Shown piece by piece: positions 22,762-32,469 of a stretch of 36,802 bases of DNA. Both the position numbers and the translations under genes were made by a program. Source of the stretch: Bacteroidota bacterium (GTDB taxonomy: Bacteria > Bacteroidota > Bacteroidia > B-17B0 > Aurantibacillaceae); the NCBI GenBank assembly GCA_023433205.1, contig JAEZDS010000067.1, positions 1-36,802 on the forward strand. The letters are read 5' to 3'. Position 1 is the stretch's first letter, and each line of letters starts with the position of its first letter. The notes under the pieces were generated by a model. The model had not been told where the DNA came from. It did no database searches and saw only the letters and a program-made list of their open reading frames with translations.

Positions 22762-25700
22762 ACAATTGCTGGAAGGTCTCAAATTCTTCCCTGTAGAAAA
22801 AGCCAATTCCCTGGGTATATGGTCCGCCGGCAATAGTTATCTGCGCGTTATCGTTACTGCGGTTAAATCCTTTAAGACGGTAGCGGCCATCTTCCGAGAG
22901 TTTGTAGTCAATGTTCACGTCACCTATCAGTCCGCCGGTATTACGGTTCTGCGTTGACTGATTGTTCACGCCAAAATTGCCGTCAACGGTTATTTTATTG
23001 TTCAAGAACTGCTTGCTCAGAGCAAGGTCAACCGCGTCGCTGTTAGCCTGACTGCCGGGGCGGTAGTTCAAACCCAGCTGCAGATCGTTTATGCCGGTTA
23101 AATTGCCAAAATAGGTGTTCAGAAAGTCTGAGACTCTGTTACTGAGCATTTCGCTGCCTGTAGAAACTGCGGCTCCCTGTGCCGTAACACCCCCGCCCTG
23201 GTTGTTGAAGATGAGAGGGCTTACAAAACTTCTGAAAAGCAGGAAAGAAAATACCTGTCTGTTGAGTTCCGCTTCGTCGCTCAGTACACTGGCTATCCTG
23301 GCACGGGCATTAGCATCAACGGTTGGGAAATCAAGCCCTAATTTGATCTGCGGAGACTGAAGTCTGCCGCTGATGAGCAGATTGCATTCTGCAGGTACCC
23401 TGCCGCTGTATGCTCCGGTTTGGTCATTTAACAGTGTGGCGATAGAAGTTCGCTGCCTGTATTTGGTGGTAATGCTGATCTCTGCGTTGTAGGGATTTCC
23501 GCTCCACGAGATGGAACTGCCGGGTTCAATATCAAAACGTTTATTTATCACGTTCTCAAGCGTAAAAAGATAAAAACCATTGGTAAGTATATAATCACCA
23601 AACATCTCAAACTTACCCAGGGTGTTAAGACGAAGTTGCAGATCGCCCTGTCCCTGAGCGTTCAGCATGTCGCCATGTTGTTTATCCAGAATGATCTGCA
23701 CTTGTGCGTCGGGAGTGGCATGGATGCGCATATCCAGATCAAAACCTGAAAGTGTTTTACTTTGCCTCACCTTCACCGTATCGCGTTTTACGAAGTGAAT
23801 AAAGTCGCTTTCGCCTATCTCGGCCGGACCATCAAGTGGCAGAAAGAACTGGCTGTTCTTTTTTGTGGTGTCAACAATCACCATGTGCAGATCGTTTATA
23901 AATCCATAAATGCCCACATTACCGCTGCCATAGATCCTGCCATAAAACGTACTGTTATCTTTTTCGGTGGTGTTCATCACAAGCATATTCCTGTAAGAAA
24001 TGTCGTAGTCGATCTGCAGGTCACTGAAGTTCCGGTGGAAGAGATTGCCGTTCACTGTTCCCTGTGGCGCTGTGCGGGTTCCTTTTTCCCTTACAAGCAG
24101 ATCGCTGAACCTGATCTGATCGGGCATAACCTCAATTAAGCCTGTAATGTTGTAGGTTACGTTTGTGTAATCAACCTTCACTTCACTGTTGAAGAGTTTA
24201 AAGGCGCCATCAATTTTAATCTCAGATGGTGTGCCGTGAATCTTACCTTCACCGTTTACAAATCCCTTGTTTATTGTTATGATATCTTCAAGAAAGGGAT
24301 TGAGTACACTGAGATTGGCCGGTCTGGCTGCAAAATCCAGGTCAAGAGATTCGCTTTTGCGGTCGAGATGGTAGATGCCATTAAAGGATATGTTTTTTGC
24401 CTGTCTGCCAAACTCATCCACCAGCCCCAGTGATGTAAATCCATTTAATGAGATCTGCTGATCTCCGGCATTGTACCGGGTAAAGACCTGCATCTCACCT
24501 ATGGCGTTTTTGTTCAGAACAAATTGCTGAATGTCCATCCGGCCGTTAAATACCAGATTACTGTTAACCCGGCTTAGGGCCATGTGCCCGTTTAGATTGC
24601 CCTTTACATTGAGGTTCCAGAGCTGCAAAAGAGGATTGAACTGTTCGAAAATTACGTTGTCGGCTTCTATCACCAGGCTGTCAGCAGATTGCCGGGCGAG
24701 TCTTCCCTCCACTGATAGTCGTTGATTGTTGCATTTCAGTTCCATTCTGTCAACGGCAATTGCCCCGTTTTTTTCAAATATTACCTGGTAGGGTTTTTCC
24801 AGCAGCCAGGTGCTGTCGTTGATGGTTGCCTCAAATTTGTGATTGCTAAGCAGAAATTGGTCGGTGCCGAACAGCAGCTCTCCTTCTACGCTTCCTTTGT
24901 TACTCAGTGGTGATCTTAAATTGTCCCAGTCAATGTTGAAATCAGATTTTTTGTCGGTTGAACGCACCGCAAATTCAAAATTTGAGAAGCCAAGGCTGTC
25001 GGTTACTCTCAACGATTTGCCTGATATTTCGGCCAGCACTTTATTATCGGTTTCGTTAAGGATCACCAGCAGCTCATTCAAACGTAAGTTACCATAGCTG
25101 ATCTCAGGTGAAGCGAGCTGCAGATTCAGCTTATTGCTTGCTGCGTCAAAATCTCCCTCGGCCCGGCTGTTGGCGCTCACCCTAAGTTCAGGCACAAATA
25201 ATTCAACTATGGAATTGAAATTTTTTACCCGCATTCTGAAACTGAACTGGTCCTGATACTGACGTCCGCCGGCTGGTTTTTCAAAGAAAGTAGGATAGTA
25301 ATGGTTTAAGGTGGTTCTGAACGCATTGGGCAGATTACTGAGTTCGTATCTTCCCTCTATCATTGCATTTACGTATGCCGATTGGATCCTGATCTTTTTT
25401 TCTTCTGTCTGCTGGCGCATCAGGATGTTGAAGGTTGAGAGCCTGTAGGTTTTGTGCGGGGTCTGATAGATAGTGTTGTCCAGATTGATCAGTCCGCTGA
25501 GATTGTCAATATTGTCTCCATGAATATCTATGAGTAACTGTGATGAGAGGTAACCGCTGTCGGCCCGGTGGCTAAGGTTGAGCTGGTATAGATTGAGCCG
25601 GTTGATGGTTGAGATAAAATCTATCTGTGGTACCTGCTTCTGAAAGTTTATGGTGCCGTTAAAATCGAAATTCGCGTTTGAATCGGCACTCACCACCATT

Positions 25701-27193
25701 CCGGTAAAGAGTTTTTCACGGAATTTTCCATTGATACTTATGTTTTTGTACCGGTACCTGTTAAATTCCAGCCCGGCGACAAACCCCTCCAGTTCAGCGT
25801 TCAGTTTCTGCATTTCAATACCGCTGCCTTTGACTCTCGCATCAATACTCAGTTTGCCCAGTGTGCGCAAAGCAAATAGTTTTCCAATATCGAACTCGGT
25901 TGTTTTGATCCTTCCAACATAACTAACGTCGCTGCTCTTAAGGCCGGTAATCAGGTTAAGCTGTGTCCACGCGCTGCCCAGTTTGCTGCTGAAGGTGCCA
26001 TAGGTGGTTATGTCATTCATAAAGCCATCGATCTTTCCTTTATAGCTCATAACTCCAAGGCGGCTAAGTTCAATGGGCAGGTCAATTGTTTTTTGTTCAT
26101 TAAACGGATAAAGCGGCAGTGAGCGCAGATCATTGTATGAGGTGCTCAGTTCACTGGCATCAAGATGGAGATAGGCAGTTGAGGGATTGGTTAATCCGCT
26201 CACCGACAGATCGCCCCTGAATCTTGTGTCATTGCCATAGTTTAGCGACATGCCGCTGATATGCATGTCATTTACAAAACCTTTTACTTTGCCGCTAACT
26301 TTAACGGTTGCATCAAGACCGCTTAGTTCAGAGGTAAAATAGGCAAGGTCCTTGCCGGTTACGCTTGTACTGTCTTCCAGCAGCGACGACATATATACCT
26401 TATCGGTAAAATCAGGATAATCATCCCAGCTGCTGTGTCTGAACCGCACAGTACCTTTTACAAAGCTGCCCTCCGTTTGTATCCGCAGGTTCTCACAGAG
26501 AAGTTCGGTTGCCGATATCCGCGCAATGGTGTGTAATTGCTGAAGTTGAAAGCCACTTTTTTCAAAAGCTGACAAACGTTCAACCTTGATCTTCAACCTG
26601 TCGTCGGAGGTAACAATGTCGCTGATCTGCCCGTTAACATGTTGCAGCCAGATGTCATCAAAGTCAATGGTGCCGGGCGGAACTCCCATTCTGTTCTCAT
26701 CGCGGTACACAAACGAAACGTCGTTGAGAGTTGCGGATTTTATTTTTATATCCCAGGCAGCAGTAGAATCACTGCTGCCTGCACTGCCGAAATATGAGAT
26801 GATAAAATCGTAATTCCAGTTTTTTTCGCCTTTGGGTTTTATGAGCTTTGATTTACAGTTCTGAAGCATCAACGAGCTTACAGTAACTGCCTGTCTCCTG
26901 AGATCGAACTTGCTGAAGTCGGCCAGTATGTCGCCTGCCAGCAAGGTATCGCTGCTCTGATCCAGCACCAGAACTCCATGCAAATGGGCTTTGCTGAAAA
27001 ATTTAAGATCTATTTTCCTGATAAATACTGTGGTTTGCCATTCGCTGCTGAAATAAGCGGCCGCGCGATGACCCAGCCAGGTTTGAAATGATGAGGTTTG
27101 AATGGCAAAGAACAGTGTTAGTACAAGGAAGAGCAGGCACATAAACACTGCGCCGCTGAGCCTGAAGAATATTCTAGTAATTTTACGCGGCAT
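22715..27193 (-). CDS. tamB: Translocation/assembly module TamB-like protein
   Basis: A 1492-residue inner-membrane-anchored periplasmic protein of the AsmA/TamB (VPS13-like) class, which forms a hydrophobic groove between membranes and is linked to outer-membrane protein or phospholipid transport. One N-terminal helix (about 12-34, GAVFMCLLFLVLTLFFAI) is followed by long repeated beta-strand segments. The C-terminal region from about 1180 is the TamB (DUF490) domain, with LNTLGKFEMFGDYILTNG, ATLLNDQTGAYSGRVPAECNL, and LGLDFPTVD.NARARIASVL. I use the ATG 27193; a longer frame to 27349 runs into the divergent tsaD coding region and adds a non-homologous basic stretch. A weak minus -7 (TATCTTTA, 27212-27205) lies upstream. 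The divergent tsaD-tamB pair is, to my knowledge, common in Bacteroidota. Confidence 0.88.
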   Translation of the reverse strand: MPRKITRIFFRLSGAVFMCLLFLVLTLFFAIQTSSFQTWLGHRAAAYFSSEWQTTVFIRKIDLKFFSKAHLHGVLVLDQSSDTLLAGDILADFSKFDLRRQAVTVSSLMLQNCKSKLIKPKGEKNWNYDFIISYFGSAGSSDSTAAWDIKIKSATLNDVSFVYRDENRMGVPPGTIDFDDIWLQHVNGQISDIVTSDDRLKIKVERLSAFEKSGFQLQQLHTIARISATELLCENLRIQTEGSFVKGTVRFRHSSWDDYPDFTDKVYMSSLLEDSTSVTGKDLAYFTSELSGLDATVKVSGKVKGFVNDMHISGMSLNYGNDTRFRGDLSVSGLTNPSTAYLHLDASELSTSYNDLRSLPLYPFNEQKTIDLPIELSRLGVMSYKGKIDGFMNDITTYGTFSSKLGSAWTQLNLITGLKSSDVSYVGRIKTTEFDIGKLFALRTLGKLSIDARVKGSGIEMQKLNAELEGFVAGLEFNRYRYKNISINGKFREKLFTGMVVSADSNANFDFNGTINFQKQVPQIDFISTINRLNLYQLNLSHRADSGYLSSQLLIDIHGDNIDNLSGLINLDNTIYQTPHKTYRLSTFNILMRQQTEEKKIRIQSAYVNAMIEGRYELSNLPNAFRTTLNHYYPTFFEKPAGGRQYQDQFSFRMRVKNFNSIVELFVPELRVSANSRAEGDFDAASNKLNLQLASPEISYGNLRLNELLVILNETDNKVLAEISGKSLRVTDSLGFSNFEFAVRSTDKKSDFNIDWDNLRSPLSNKGSVEGELLFGTDQFLLSNHKFEATINDSTWLLEKPYQVIFEKNGAIAVDRMELKCNNQRLSVEGRLARQSADSLVIEADNVIFEQFNPLLQLWNLNVKGNLNGHMALSRVNSNLVFNGRMDIQQFVLNKNAIGEMQVFTRYNAGDQQISLNGFTSLGLVDEFGRQAKNISFNGIYHLDRKSESLDLDFAARPANLSVLNPFLEDIITINKGFVNGEGKIHGTPSEIKIDGAFKLFNSEVKVDYTNVTYNITGLIEVMPDQIRFSDLLVREKGTRTAPQGTVNGNLFHRNFSDLQIDYDISYRNMLVMNTTEKDNSTFYGRIYGSGNVGIYGFINDLHMVIVDTTKKNSQFFLPLDGPAEIGESDFIHFVKRDTVKVRQSKTLSGFDLDMRIHATPDAQVQIILDKQHGDMLNAQGQGDLQLRLNTLGKFEMFGDYILTNGFYLFTLENVINKRFDIEPGSSISWSGNPYNAEISITTKYRQRTSIATLLNDQTGAYSGRVPAECNLLISGRLQSPQIKLGLDFPTVDANARARIASVLSDEAELNRQVFSFLLFRSFVSPLIFNNQGGGVTAQGAAVSTGSEMLSNRVSDFLNTYFGNLTGINDLQLGLNYRPGSQANSDAVDLALSKQFLNNKITVDGNFGVNNQSTQNRNTGGLIGDVNIDYKLSEDGRYRLKGFNRSNDNAQITIAGGPYTQGIGFFYREEFETFQQLFKRYLKKVNRNRDLK

Positions 27194-27243
27194 AAAGCCC
27201 TCCTTAAAGATAACGGAAATATGGCGGGAGGGTGCTGTAAATA

Positions 27244-28275
27244 ATGCAAAATTTAAACACATACATACTTGCAATTGAAAGCAGCTGCGACGATACCTCC
27301 GCCTCCGTTTTCGGTAATGATGTGGTGCTGTCAAATGTTGTTTCGTCACAAAAGGTGCATGAAGAATATGGGGGAGTGGTACCTGAACTTGCGAGTCGTG
27401 ACCACGAAAAGAACATAGTGCCGGTTGTGAACGCCGCCCTGCAGCAGGCCGGATTAACTATCAAAGATATCAATGCGGTAGCTGTAACAAGAGGGCCCGG
27501 ACTTATGGGTAGTTTGCTCGTGGGGCTTTCATTTGCCAAATCGCTGGCTTATGCCAGGCAAATCCCGCTGATAGAGGTGAACCATATGCAGGCCCATGTG
27601 CTCGCCCATTTTATCCGAGAACAGAACGGGAAGCAGAATAGCACCCCCGGATTTCCGTTCCTCTGTCTTACGGTAAGCGGCGGACATACACAGCTGGTGA
27701 TAGTACATGACCACCTGCAATTTGAACTGGCCGGCCAAACTATCGACGATGCCGTGGGAGAAGCCTTTGATAAGGCGGCAAAGGTGCTGGGTTTACCCTA
27801 TCCGGGGGGGCCGCTTATTGATAAACTCGCCAGCACAGGCGACAAAAAAAAATACCGGTTTTCTGAAAGTAATGTGCCTGGTTATGACTACAGCTTCAGT
27901 GGGGTAAAAACCTCTTTTCTGTATTTTATAAGAGATAATCAAAAAGCAGATCCAGATTTTGTAAAAAAGCACCTGAATGATATCTGCGCATCGTACCAGT
28001 CTCACCTTGTAAAACTCCTGCTCAAAAATGTTCGCAGGTTACTTAAAGACAGGGGGTTAAACACACTCGCGCTTGCAGGAGGCGTTTCGGCCAATTCAGA
28101 GCTGAGGCGTGAGGTATTGTTACTTGAGAAGGAACTTGGGATCAGGGTGTTTATACCCAAAACGGAATATTGTACCGACAATGCCGCCATGGTGGGAATT
28201 GCCGCTTATTATAAATTTCTGAATAGGGAATTTGCAGGACTTGATTTGGTGCCGGCAGCGCGGATGTCGATATGA
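27244..28275 (+). CDS. tsaD: tRNA N6-adenosine threonylcarbamoyltransferase
   Basis: TsaD transfers the threonylcarbamoyl group from TC-AMP to A37 of ANN-decoding tRNAs, with TsaB and TsaE. The 343-residue protein has the ASKHA opening LAIESSCDDTSASV, EYGGVVPELASRDH, RGPGLMGSLLVGLSFAK and the metal ligands His114 and His118 in NHMQAHVLAHF. LTVSGGHTQLV, TIDDAVGEAFDKAAK, YDYSFSGVKTS and LAGGVSANSELR complete the family pattern. Metal ligand Asp near the C-terminus is in CTDNAAMVG. Only 50 bp separate it from tamB. The downstream enzyme TcdA is encoded at 12755-13513. TsaB, TsaC and TsaE are not in the window. Confidence 0.96.
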   Translation: MQNLNTYILAIESSCDDTSASVFGNDVVLSNVVSSQKVHEEYGGVVPELASRDHEKNIVPVVNAALQQAGLTIKDINAVAVTRGPGLMGSLLVGLSFAKSLAYARQIPLIEVNHMQAHVLAHFIREQNGKQNSTPGFPFLCLTVSGGHTQLVIVHDHLQFELAGQTIDDAVGEAFDKAAKVLGLPYPGGPLIDKLASTGDKKKYRFSESNVPGYDYSFSGVKTSFLYFIRDNQKADPDFVKKHLNDICASYQSHLVKLLLKNVRRLLKDRGLNTLALAGGVSANSELRREVLLLEKELGIRVFIPKTEYCTDNAAMVGIAAYYKFLNREFAGLDLVPAARMSI

Positions 28276-28303
28276 AAGCCGGCAGCTGAACTTGCTGCTA
28301 CAC

Positions 28304-28334
28304 TTTGCCCTTCCTGCAAATATCCTTAGTTTTA
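28304..28334 (+). promoter_or_regulatory. Candidate promoter of ftcD
   Basis: TTTG at 28304-28307, a 19-bp spacer and TAGTTTTA at 28327-28334 (one mismatch in the -7). It lies 16 nt before the ATG at 28351. Confidence 0.45.
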
Positions 28335-28350
28335 ACCTGTTTTAGAGTTT

Positions 28351-30042
28351 ATGACAGACCAGCTAATTGAATGTGTGCCCAACTTCAGTGAGGGCAACAA
28401 TATGGACATTATCAAACAGATCACCGCTGAAATAGAGGCTGTGGAGGGTGTACGATTATTGAATGTTGACCCGGGAAAAGACACTAATCGCACTGTGGTG
28501 ACCTTTGTTGGAGCGCCGGAACCAGTGGTTGAAGCGGCTTTCAGAGCAATTAAAAAAGCAGGTGATCTTATTGATATGAGCCGGCACAAAGGTGAACATC
28601 CGCGCATGGGTGCAACCGATGTATGCCCGCTTATTCCCATCAGCAATATCACCATGAAAGAAACAGCTGAATGGTCAATGAAACTGGCCAAAAAGGTAGG
28701 TGAAGAGTTAAGAATACCGGTGTACTTATATGAAGAAGCTCAGTCCGATAAAAAACGCAGCAATCTTTCGGTGATCCGCAACGGGGAATATGAAGGCTTC
28801 TTCAAAAAAATTAAATTACCTGAGTGGAAACCGGATTTTGGTCCTGATGAGTTTGATGCCAAACGTGGCGCTACCGTTATCGGGGCAAGGGATTTTCTGG
28901 TGGCATACAACATAAATCTTAATACTACTTCCACGCGTCGCGCCAACGCCATTGCATTCGACGTGCGCGAAGCCGGACGTGTGATGCGGGAGGGTGATCC
29001 GCTCACCGGAAAGATCGTTACCAATCCTGATGGTACGCCAAAATCCATTCCGGGCTCGCTTAAAGCTGTTAAGGCTATTGGCTGGTACATTGAGCAATAC
29101 GGAATTGCACAGATATCGATGAACCTTACTAATATCAATACCACACCTGTACACGTTGCTTTTGATGAGGTAAATAAAAAAGCGACGGAGCGCGGCATAA
29201 GGGTAACAGGTTCTGAACTGGTGGGATTGATCCCTTTAAAAGCCATGCTGGATGCGGGCCGCTACTTTCTGAAAAAACAGAAACGTTCAACAGGCGTGAG
29301 CGAGGCAGAACTGATCAAAATTGCAGTGAAATCGCTGGGCCTTGATGAGCTGACTCCCTTCAACCCCGCAGAAAGGATCATAGAATATCAGTTGCGCAAG
29401 ATCGGCGAAGACCGGCTTGTAAGCATGAACCTGCGTGCTTTTGCCGACGAAACAGCCAGTGAAAGTCCTGCCCCCGGTGGTGGTTCTATAGCCGCTTATG
29501 TTGGAAGCCTGGGTGTTGCCCTCGCTACCATGGTGGCAAATCTCAGCTCGCATAAAAAAGGCTGGGACGAGCGCTGGGAGGAGTTCAGCCAATGGGCTGA
29601 AAGGGGACAGAAAATGAAAGATGAGCTGCTGAGGCTGGTTGACCAGGATACCGCTGCTTTTAACAGGATCATGACGGCTTTCTCAATGCCTAAGGGCACA
29701 GAGGAAGAGAAGAAGTCCCGGAAAAATGCTATTCAGGAAGCTACCCGTTTCGCCATTGACATTCCTTTCAGGGTGATGAAAATTTCTTTCGATAGTTTGG
29801 AACTTATCGCCGCTATGGCTTTAAGTGGCAATCCCAATTCCGTTAGTGATGCCGGAGTGGGAGCGCTATGTGCAAGAGCTGCGGTGATGGGAGCGTTTAT
29901 GAATGTACGTATAAACGCCGGCGGTTACGACGACAAAAAATATGTGGATGATATCCTTAAAAAAGGCAGGGAGCTTGAAGAAAAAACAATAGAAGAAGAG
30001 ACAAGAATCCTTAAGATCGTAAATGAGAAGATAGGACTCTGA
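28351..30042 (+). CDS. ftcD: Formimidotransferase-cyclodeaminase (bifunctional)
   Basis: Channels the formimino group of formiminoglutamate to tetrahydrofolate and then deaminates it to 5,10-methenyl-THF. The 563-residue protein has an N-terminal transferase part (ECVPNFSEGNN at 5-15, HRGEHPRMGATDVCPLIP-like segment at about 88-105 with HKGEHPRMGA, and a second subdomain with RVTGSELVGLIPLKAMLDAG). The C-terminal cyclodeaminase part runs from about 365 (FADETASESPAPGGGS, PNSVSDAGVGALCARAAVMGAF). This fused architecture is the same as in vertebrates and is common in Bacteroidota. Histidine-degradation genes (hutH, hutU, hutI) are not next to it in this window, so its source of formiminoglutamate is unlinked. 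Confidence 0.94.
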   Translation: MTDQLIECVPNFSEGNNMDIIKQITAEIEAVEGVRLLNVDPGKDTNRTVVTFVGAPEPVVEAAFRAIKKAGDLIDMSRHKGEHPRMGATDVCPLIPISNITMKETAEWSMKLAKKVGEELRIPVYLYEEAQSDKKRSNLSVIRNGEYEGFFKKIKLPEWKPDFGPDEFDAKRGATVIGARDFLVAYNINLNTTSTRRANAIAFDVREAGRVMREGDPLTGKIVTNPDGTPKSIPGSLKAVKAIGWYIEQYGIAQISMNLTNINTTPVHVAFDEVNKKATERGIRVTGSELVGLIPLKAMLDAGRYFLKKQKRSTGVSEAELIKIAVKSLGLDELTPFNPAERIIEYQLRKIGEDRLVSMNLRAFADETASESPAPGGGSIAAYVGSLGVALATMVANLSSHKKGWDERWEEFSQWAERGQKMKDELLRLVDQDTAAFNRIMTAFSMPKGTEEEKKSRKNAIQEATRFAIDIPFRVMKISFDSLELIAAMALSGNPNSVSDAGVGALCARAAVMGAFMNVRINAGGYDDKKYVDDILKKGRELEEKTIEEETRILKIVNEKIGL

Positions 30043-30105
30043 GCCCGGATGAAGTGAGGTTCTTTCAATTCTTTTTTCCAGGTCAGGTGGCTGCTCGAAG
30101 CCTGT

Positions 30106-30342
30106 TTAGGCAGCCGCCGGTCCGGTTTGTATTTTTGTTTCTAGGAATTTTTTTTCAGACCTGCTCTGTGCCAGTTCGAATTTTTTAGCGAGCATTTTTA
30201 TTTTCAGGTCCAGATAAGCCTCTTCAAGCTGATCAATACCTTTATCGGCAAGTCTGTTCAGTTCATCCTTCAGTCCAATCAGTTCAAGCCGAAGCGCACT
30301 GATCTTGATCTCCAACGCTGTTATTTTTTTCAACTCGTTCAT
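30106..30342 (-). CDS. Small coiled-coil hypothetical protein
   Basis: 78 residues from ATG 30342, almost wholly helical with heptad-like Leu/Ile spacing (ITALEIKISALRLELIGLKD, IDQLEEAYLDLKIKML), so a coiled coil or short bundle is likely. There is no signal peptide. The frame is open up to a TTG at 30405, which would add MSKNKPKRPVSVLPLNQEREA, a plausible basic extension; GAAAGGGAAG before the ATG is purine-rich and I favour the ATG. TAAAGGTA at 30361-30368 is a weak minus -7. I recognise no family. It sits in an otherwise empty gap downstream of the yicC-like gene (94-157 bp away). Confidence 0.55.
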   Translation of the reverse strand: MNELKKITALEIKISALRLELIGLKDELNRLADKGIDQLEEAYLDLKIKMLAKKFELAQSRSEKKFLETKIQTGPAAA

Positions 30343-30499
30343 AGCTTCCCTTTCTTGATTTAAAGGTAAGACGCTGACAGGACGCTTAGGTTTATTTTTT
30401 GACAAAACCCTCCTCCGGGCGGTTGAGAGGCCATTTATGGCGGGCTAAGTCCGGAACATCAGATGTTTATAACGAATTTTCACAAAAAAGCCGCTGAGG

Positions 30500-31369
30500 C
30501 TACAGCACATTTAAAGCCTGCTCCTTCACCTTTTCCAGTTCGTCTTTCATCAGTATCACCAGTTTCTGTATCTGCGCGTCATTGGCTTTGGAACCTATGG
30601 TATTTATCTCGCGACCGATCTCCTGACAGATGAATGACAGTTTTCTGCCCGGCGAACTCTCTTTGCAGGTCTCGAGAAAATAGTCGAGATGGGTTTTAAG
30701 GCGCACCTTCTCTTCATTAATGTCGAGTTTTTCTATGTAATAAATGAGTTCCTGCTCAAAACGGTTCTCATCAAGCTTGTTGTTGCCAAGCATCTCGGTG
30801 ATGTTATTCCTGATCCTGTCTTTTATGGCACGAAGGCGGTGATTGTCCAGTTTTTTTACTTCCTCCAGGTGTTTGGCGATCTTACTGATCCTGTCGTTAA
30901 AATCAATTTGCAGCGAACGGCCTTCAGTGTCTCGAAATTTGTTAAGCTCAGCAACAGCCGAGTTGATGCAGCCTTTAATTGCCAGCCATTCATTTTCGTC
31001 TGCCTCCTGTTTTACACTTTTCAGAACATCGGGAAGTTTAAGGATCTGTTCCAGGGCGTTTTCAACCGGCTGACCAATTTCAAGGGCCAGGGAACGCAAC
31101 TGATCAAAGTAGGCTTTTGCCAGTGGCAGGTTGATCTCTGCAGGTAGTTCGGGCTCGTTACTTTCAAGGTACACGCTAAGGTCGATCTTTCCTCTTTCAA
31201 GCTGTTTACTGATGTCGTTACGCAATTCAAGTTCATAGTTGCGCAAAGCAGATGAAAGACGAAGACTTACATCGGCACCCTTGCTGTTAAGCGAGCGGAT
31301 CTCAACGGTAATTATCCTGCCCTCGTGTTCGCGGGTTGCTTTGCCAAAACCTGTCATTGATCTTATCAT
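30500..31369 (-). CDS. YicC/YloC-family endoribonuclease
   Basis: A 289-residue protein opening MIRSMTGFGKA, the family signature, followed by VEIRSLNSKGADVSLRL. The C-terminus SPGRKLSFICQEIGREINTIGSKANDA closely matches the family's closing motif. E. coli YicC is an RNase implicated in decay of small RNAs, and YloC of Bacillus subtilis is an mRNA-end processor; the role here is inferred. The ATG overlaps the upstream DMT transporter stop by 4 bp (ATGA), so translation is probably coupled. In many bacteria yicC precedes gmk; no gmk follows here. Confidence 0.92.
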   Translation of the reverse strand: MIRSMTGFGKATREHEGRIITVEIRSLNSKGADVSLRLSSALRNYELELRNDISKQLERGKIDLSVYLESNEPELPAEINLPLAKAYFDQLRSLALEIGQPVENALEQILKLPDVLKSVKQEADENEWLAIKGCINSAVAELNKFRDTEGRSLQIDFNDRISKIAKHLEEVKKLDNHRLRAIKDRIRNNITEMLGNNKLDENRFEQELIYYIEKLDINEEKVRLKTHLDYFLETCKESSPGRKLSFICQEIGREINTIGSKANDAQIQKLVILMKDELEKVKEQALNVL

Positions 31370-32271
31370 ACGTTTTCTGTTTGTGGCCGTGAACGCTCAC
31401 GACGGTTTATAAGGTAAAGGCCTAAAATTATTAAAATACCTGATAAGATCTTGGTGGGGCTTAATTTGTCTTCACTCATCATTATGGCAAAAAGTGAGGC
31501 CAGAAAAGGCTGAAGGTAAATGTAGGCGCTAACTGTGTTTGAACTAAGCTCTTCAAGCCCGAAAATATTGAGGAGGTAGGCGAAAAAGGTAGTGGCTATC
31601 ACCACAAAACCTATAGCAAACCATGCCTCTCCAGTCATACCCGACCAGTTTACTGCAAGTGTGTCCTGAAGGCAGATAGGTATTGTGAAGATTGTACCAA
31701 ACAGAAACATCCATCGCATAGCAGTAATGGTATTATATTTCTGCATTACCGGTTTAACCAGCACCACAAATATGGCCCATGAAGTGGCGTTTATAAGGGT
31801 CATTACATCACCTGCAACGGTTTCGCTGCCCATCTGAAAGTTTTCTTTGTAGAGTAGAATCATCAGAGCACCTATCACTGCCAGCCCCAGACCGCTGAAC
31901 TTTAAAAAAGTAATTCGTTCCTTAAATAGAATCACCGTTAGCAGAAATACGATGATTGGATTACTGATCATGATGATGGCGCTGTTAATAGGAGTGGTGA
32001 GGCTCAAGCCATAAATAAAAAAGATCTGGTTGATCACCACACCAAAGATGGAGAGCCAGAGCATCTTCCACATGTCTTTTTTTTCAACTTTCTGGGTCGG
32101 CACAAACAGCGAAACTATCCAGAACATGAGTCCGGCGCCGGCAACCCTTAGCAAAACAATTGAGAGAGGCCCCATGTATTCCGGCATCAGACCTTTGGCA
32201 ATGCTGTAGTTAAGCGCATAAATGATCTGTGCGATAAAAAGGGCTATATGTGCTTTGGCTGTTCTGGTCAC
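31366..32271 (-). CDS. DMT-family (EamA) transporter
   Basis: 301 residues with about ten membrane helices as two EamA repeats (first AHIALFIAQIIYALNYSIAKGL, second from about 155 with LINATSWAIFVVLVKPV and closing LYLINRRERSRP). The family exports or imports small metabolites; the substrate is not predictable. The start is set at GTG 32271 (MTRTAKAHIALF). A TTG at 32295 would lie inside an exact minus -7 element (TATATTTG, 32300-32293) and is rejected. Overlaps the yicC-like gene by 4 bp. Confidence 0.85.
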   Translation of the reverse strand: MTRTAKAHIALFIAQIIYALNYSIAKGLMPEYMGPLSIVLLRVAGAGLMFWIVSLFVPTQKVEKKDMWKMLWLSIFGVVINQIFFIYGLSLTTPINSAIIMISNPIIVFLLTVILFKERITFLKFSGLGLAVIGALMILLYKENFQMGSETVAGDVMTLINATSWAIFVVLVKPVMQKYNTITAMRWMFLFGTIFTIPICLQDTLAVNWSGMTGEAWFAIGFVVIATTFFAYLLNIFGLEELSSNTVSAYIYLQPFLASLFAIMMSEDKLSPTKILSGILIILGLYLINRRERSRPQTENV

Positions 32272-32292
32272 CTGTGTTGTAAAATAAGGCCG

Positions 32293-32300
32293 CAAATATA
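32293..32300 (-). promoter_or_regulatory. -7 element for the DMT-yicC operon
   Basis: Plus CAAATATA reads TATATTTG on the minus strand, an exact match, 21 nt before the GTG at 32271. No TTG -33 found. Confidence 0.4.
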
Positions 32301-32469
32301 CCAGTTAAGTGCAGGTTTGGAAGATGAAAATAAAATTGATCTGCGTAAGACAAATGTTAAGACCGGATATCAGAGCTACACCTTTTTACGGTTGTCTGTT
32401 AGAGGGTTCCCTATGTATTGTACTTATTCCGAATTTTGTAGCATCTTACCAAAGATTAGCCCCGCAACA

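Noticed and set aside
27194..27349. 52-residue N-terminal extension of TamB
   Set aside because: It lies inside the divergent tsaD coding sequence, reads as a basic non-homologous stretch and would precede the membrane anchor, which begins cleanly at 27193.
32300..32469. Cobalamin riboswitch ahead of the BtuF-like gene
   Set aside because: No B12-box-like conserved stretch could be found and most of the region is the DMT promoter side.
32248..32469. Upstream extension of the BtuF-like protein
   Set aside because: Residues before MPKYNDQTG are not family-like, include many Cys and lie over the DMT gene's 5' end and promoter.
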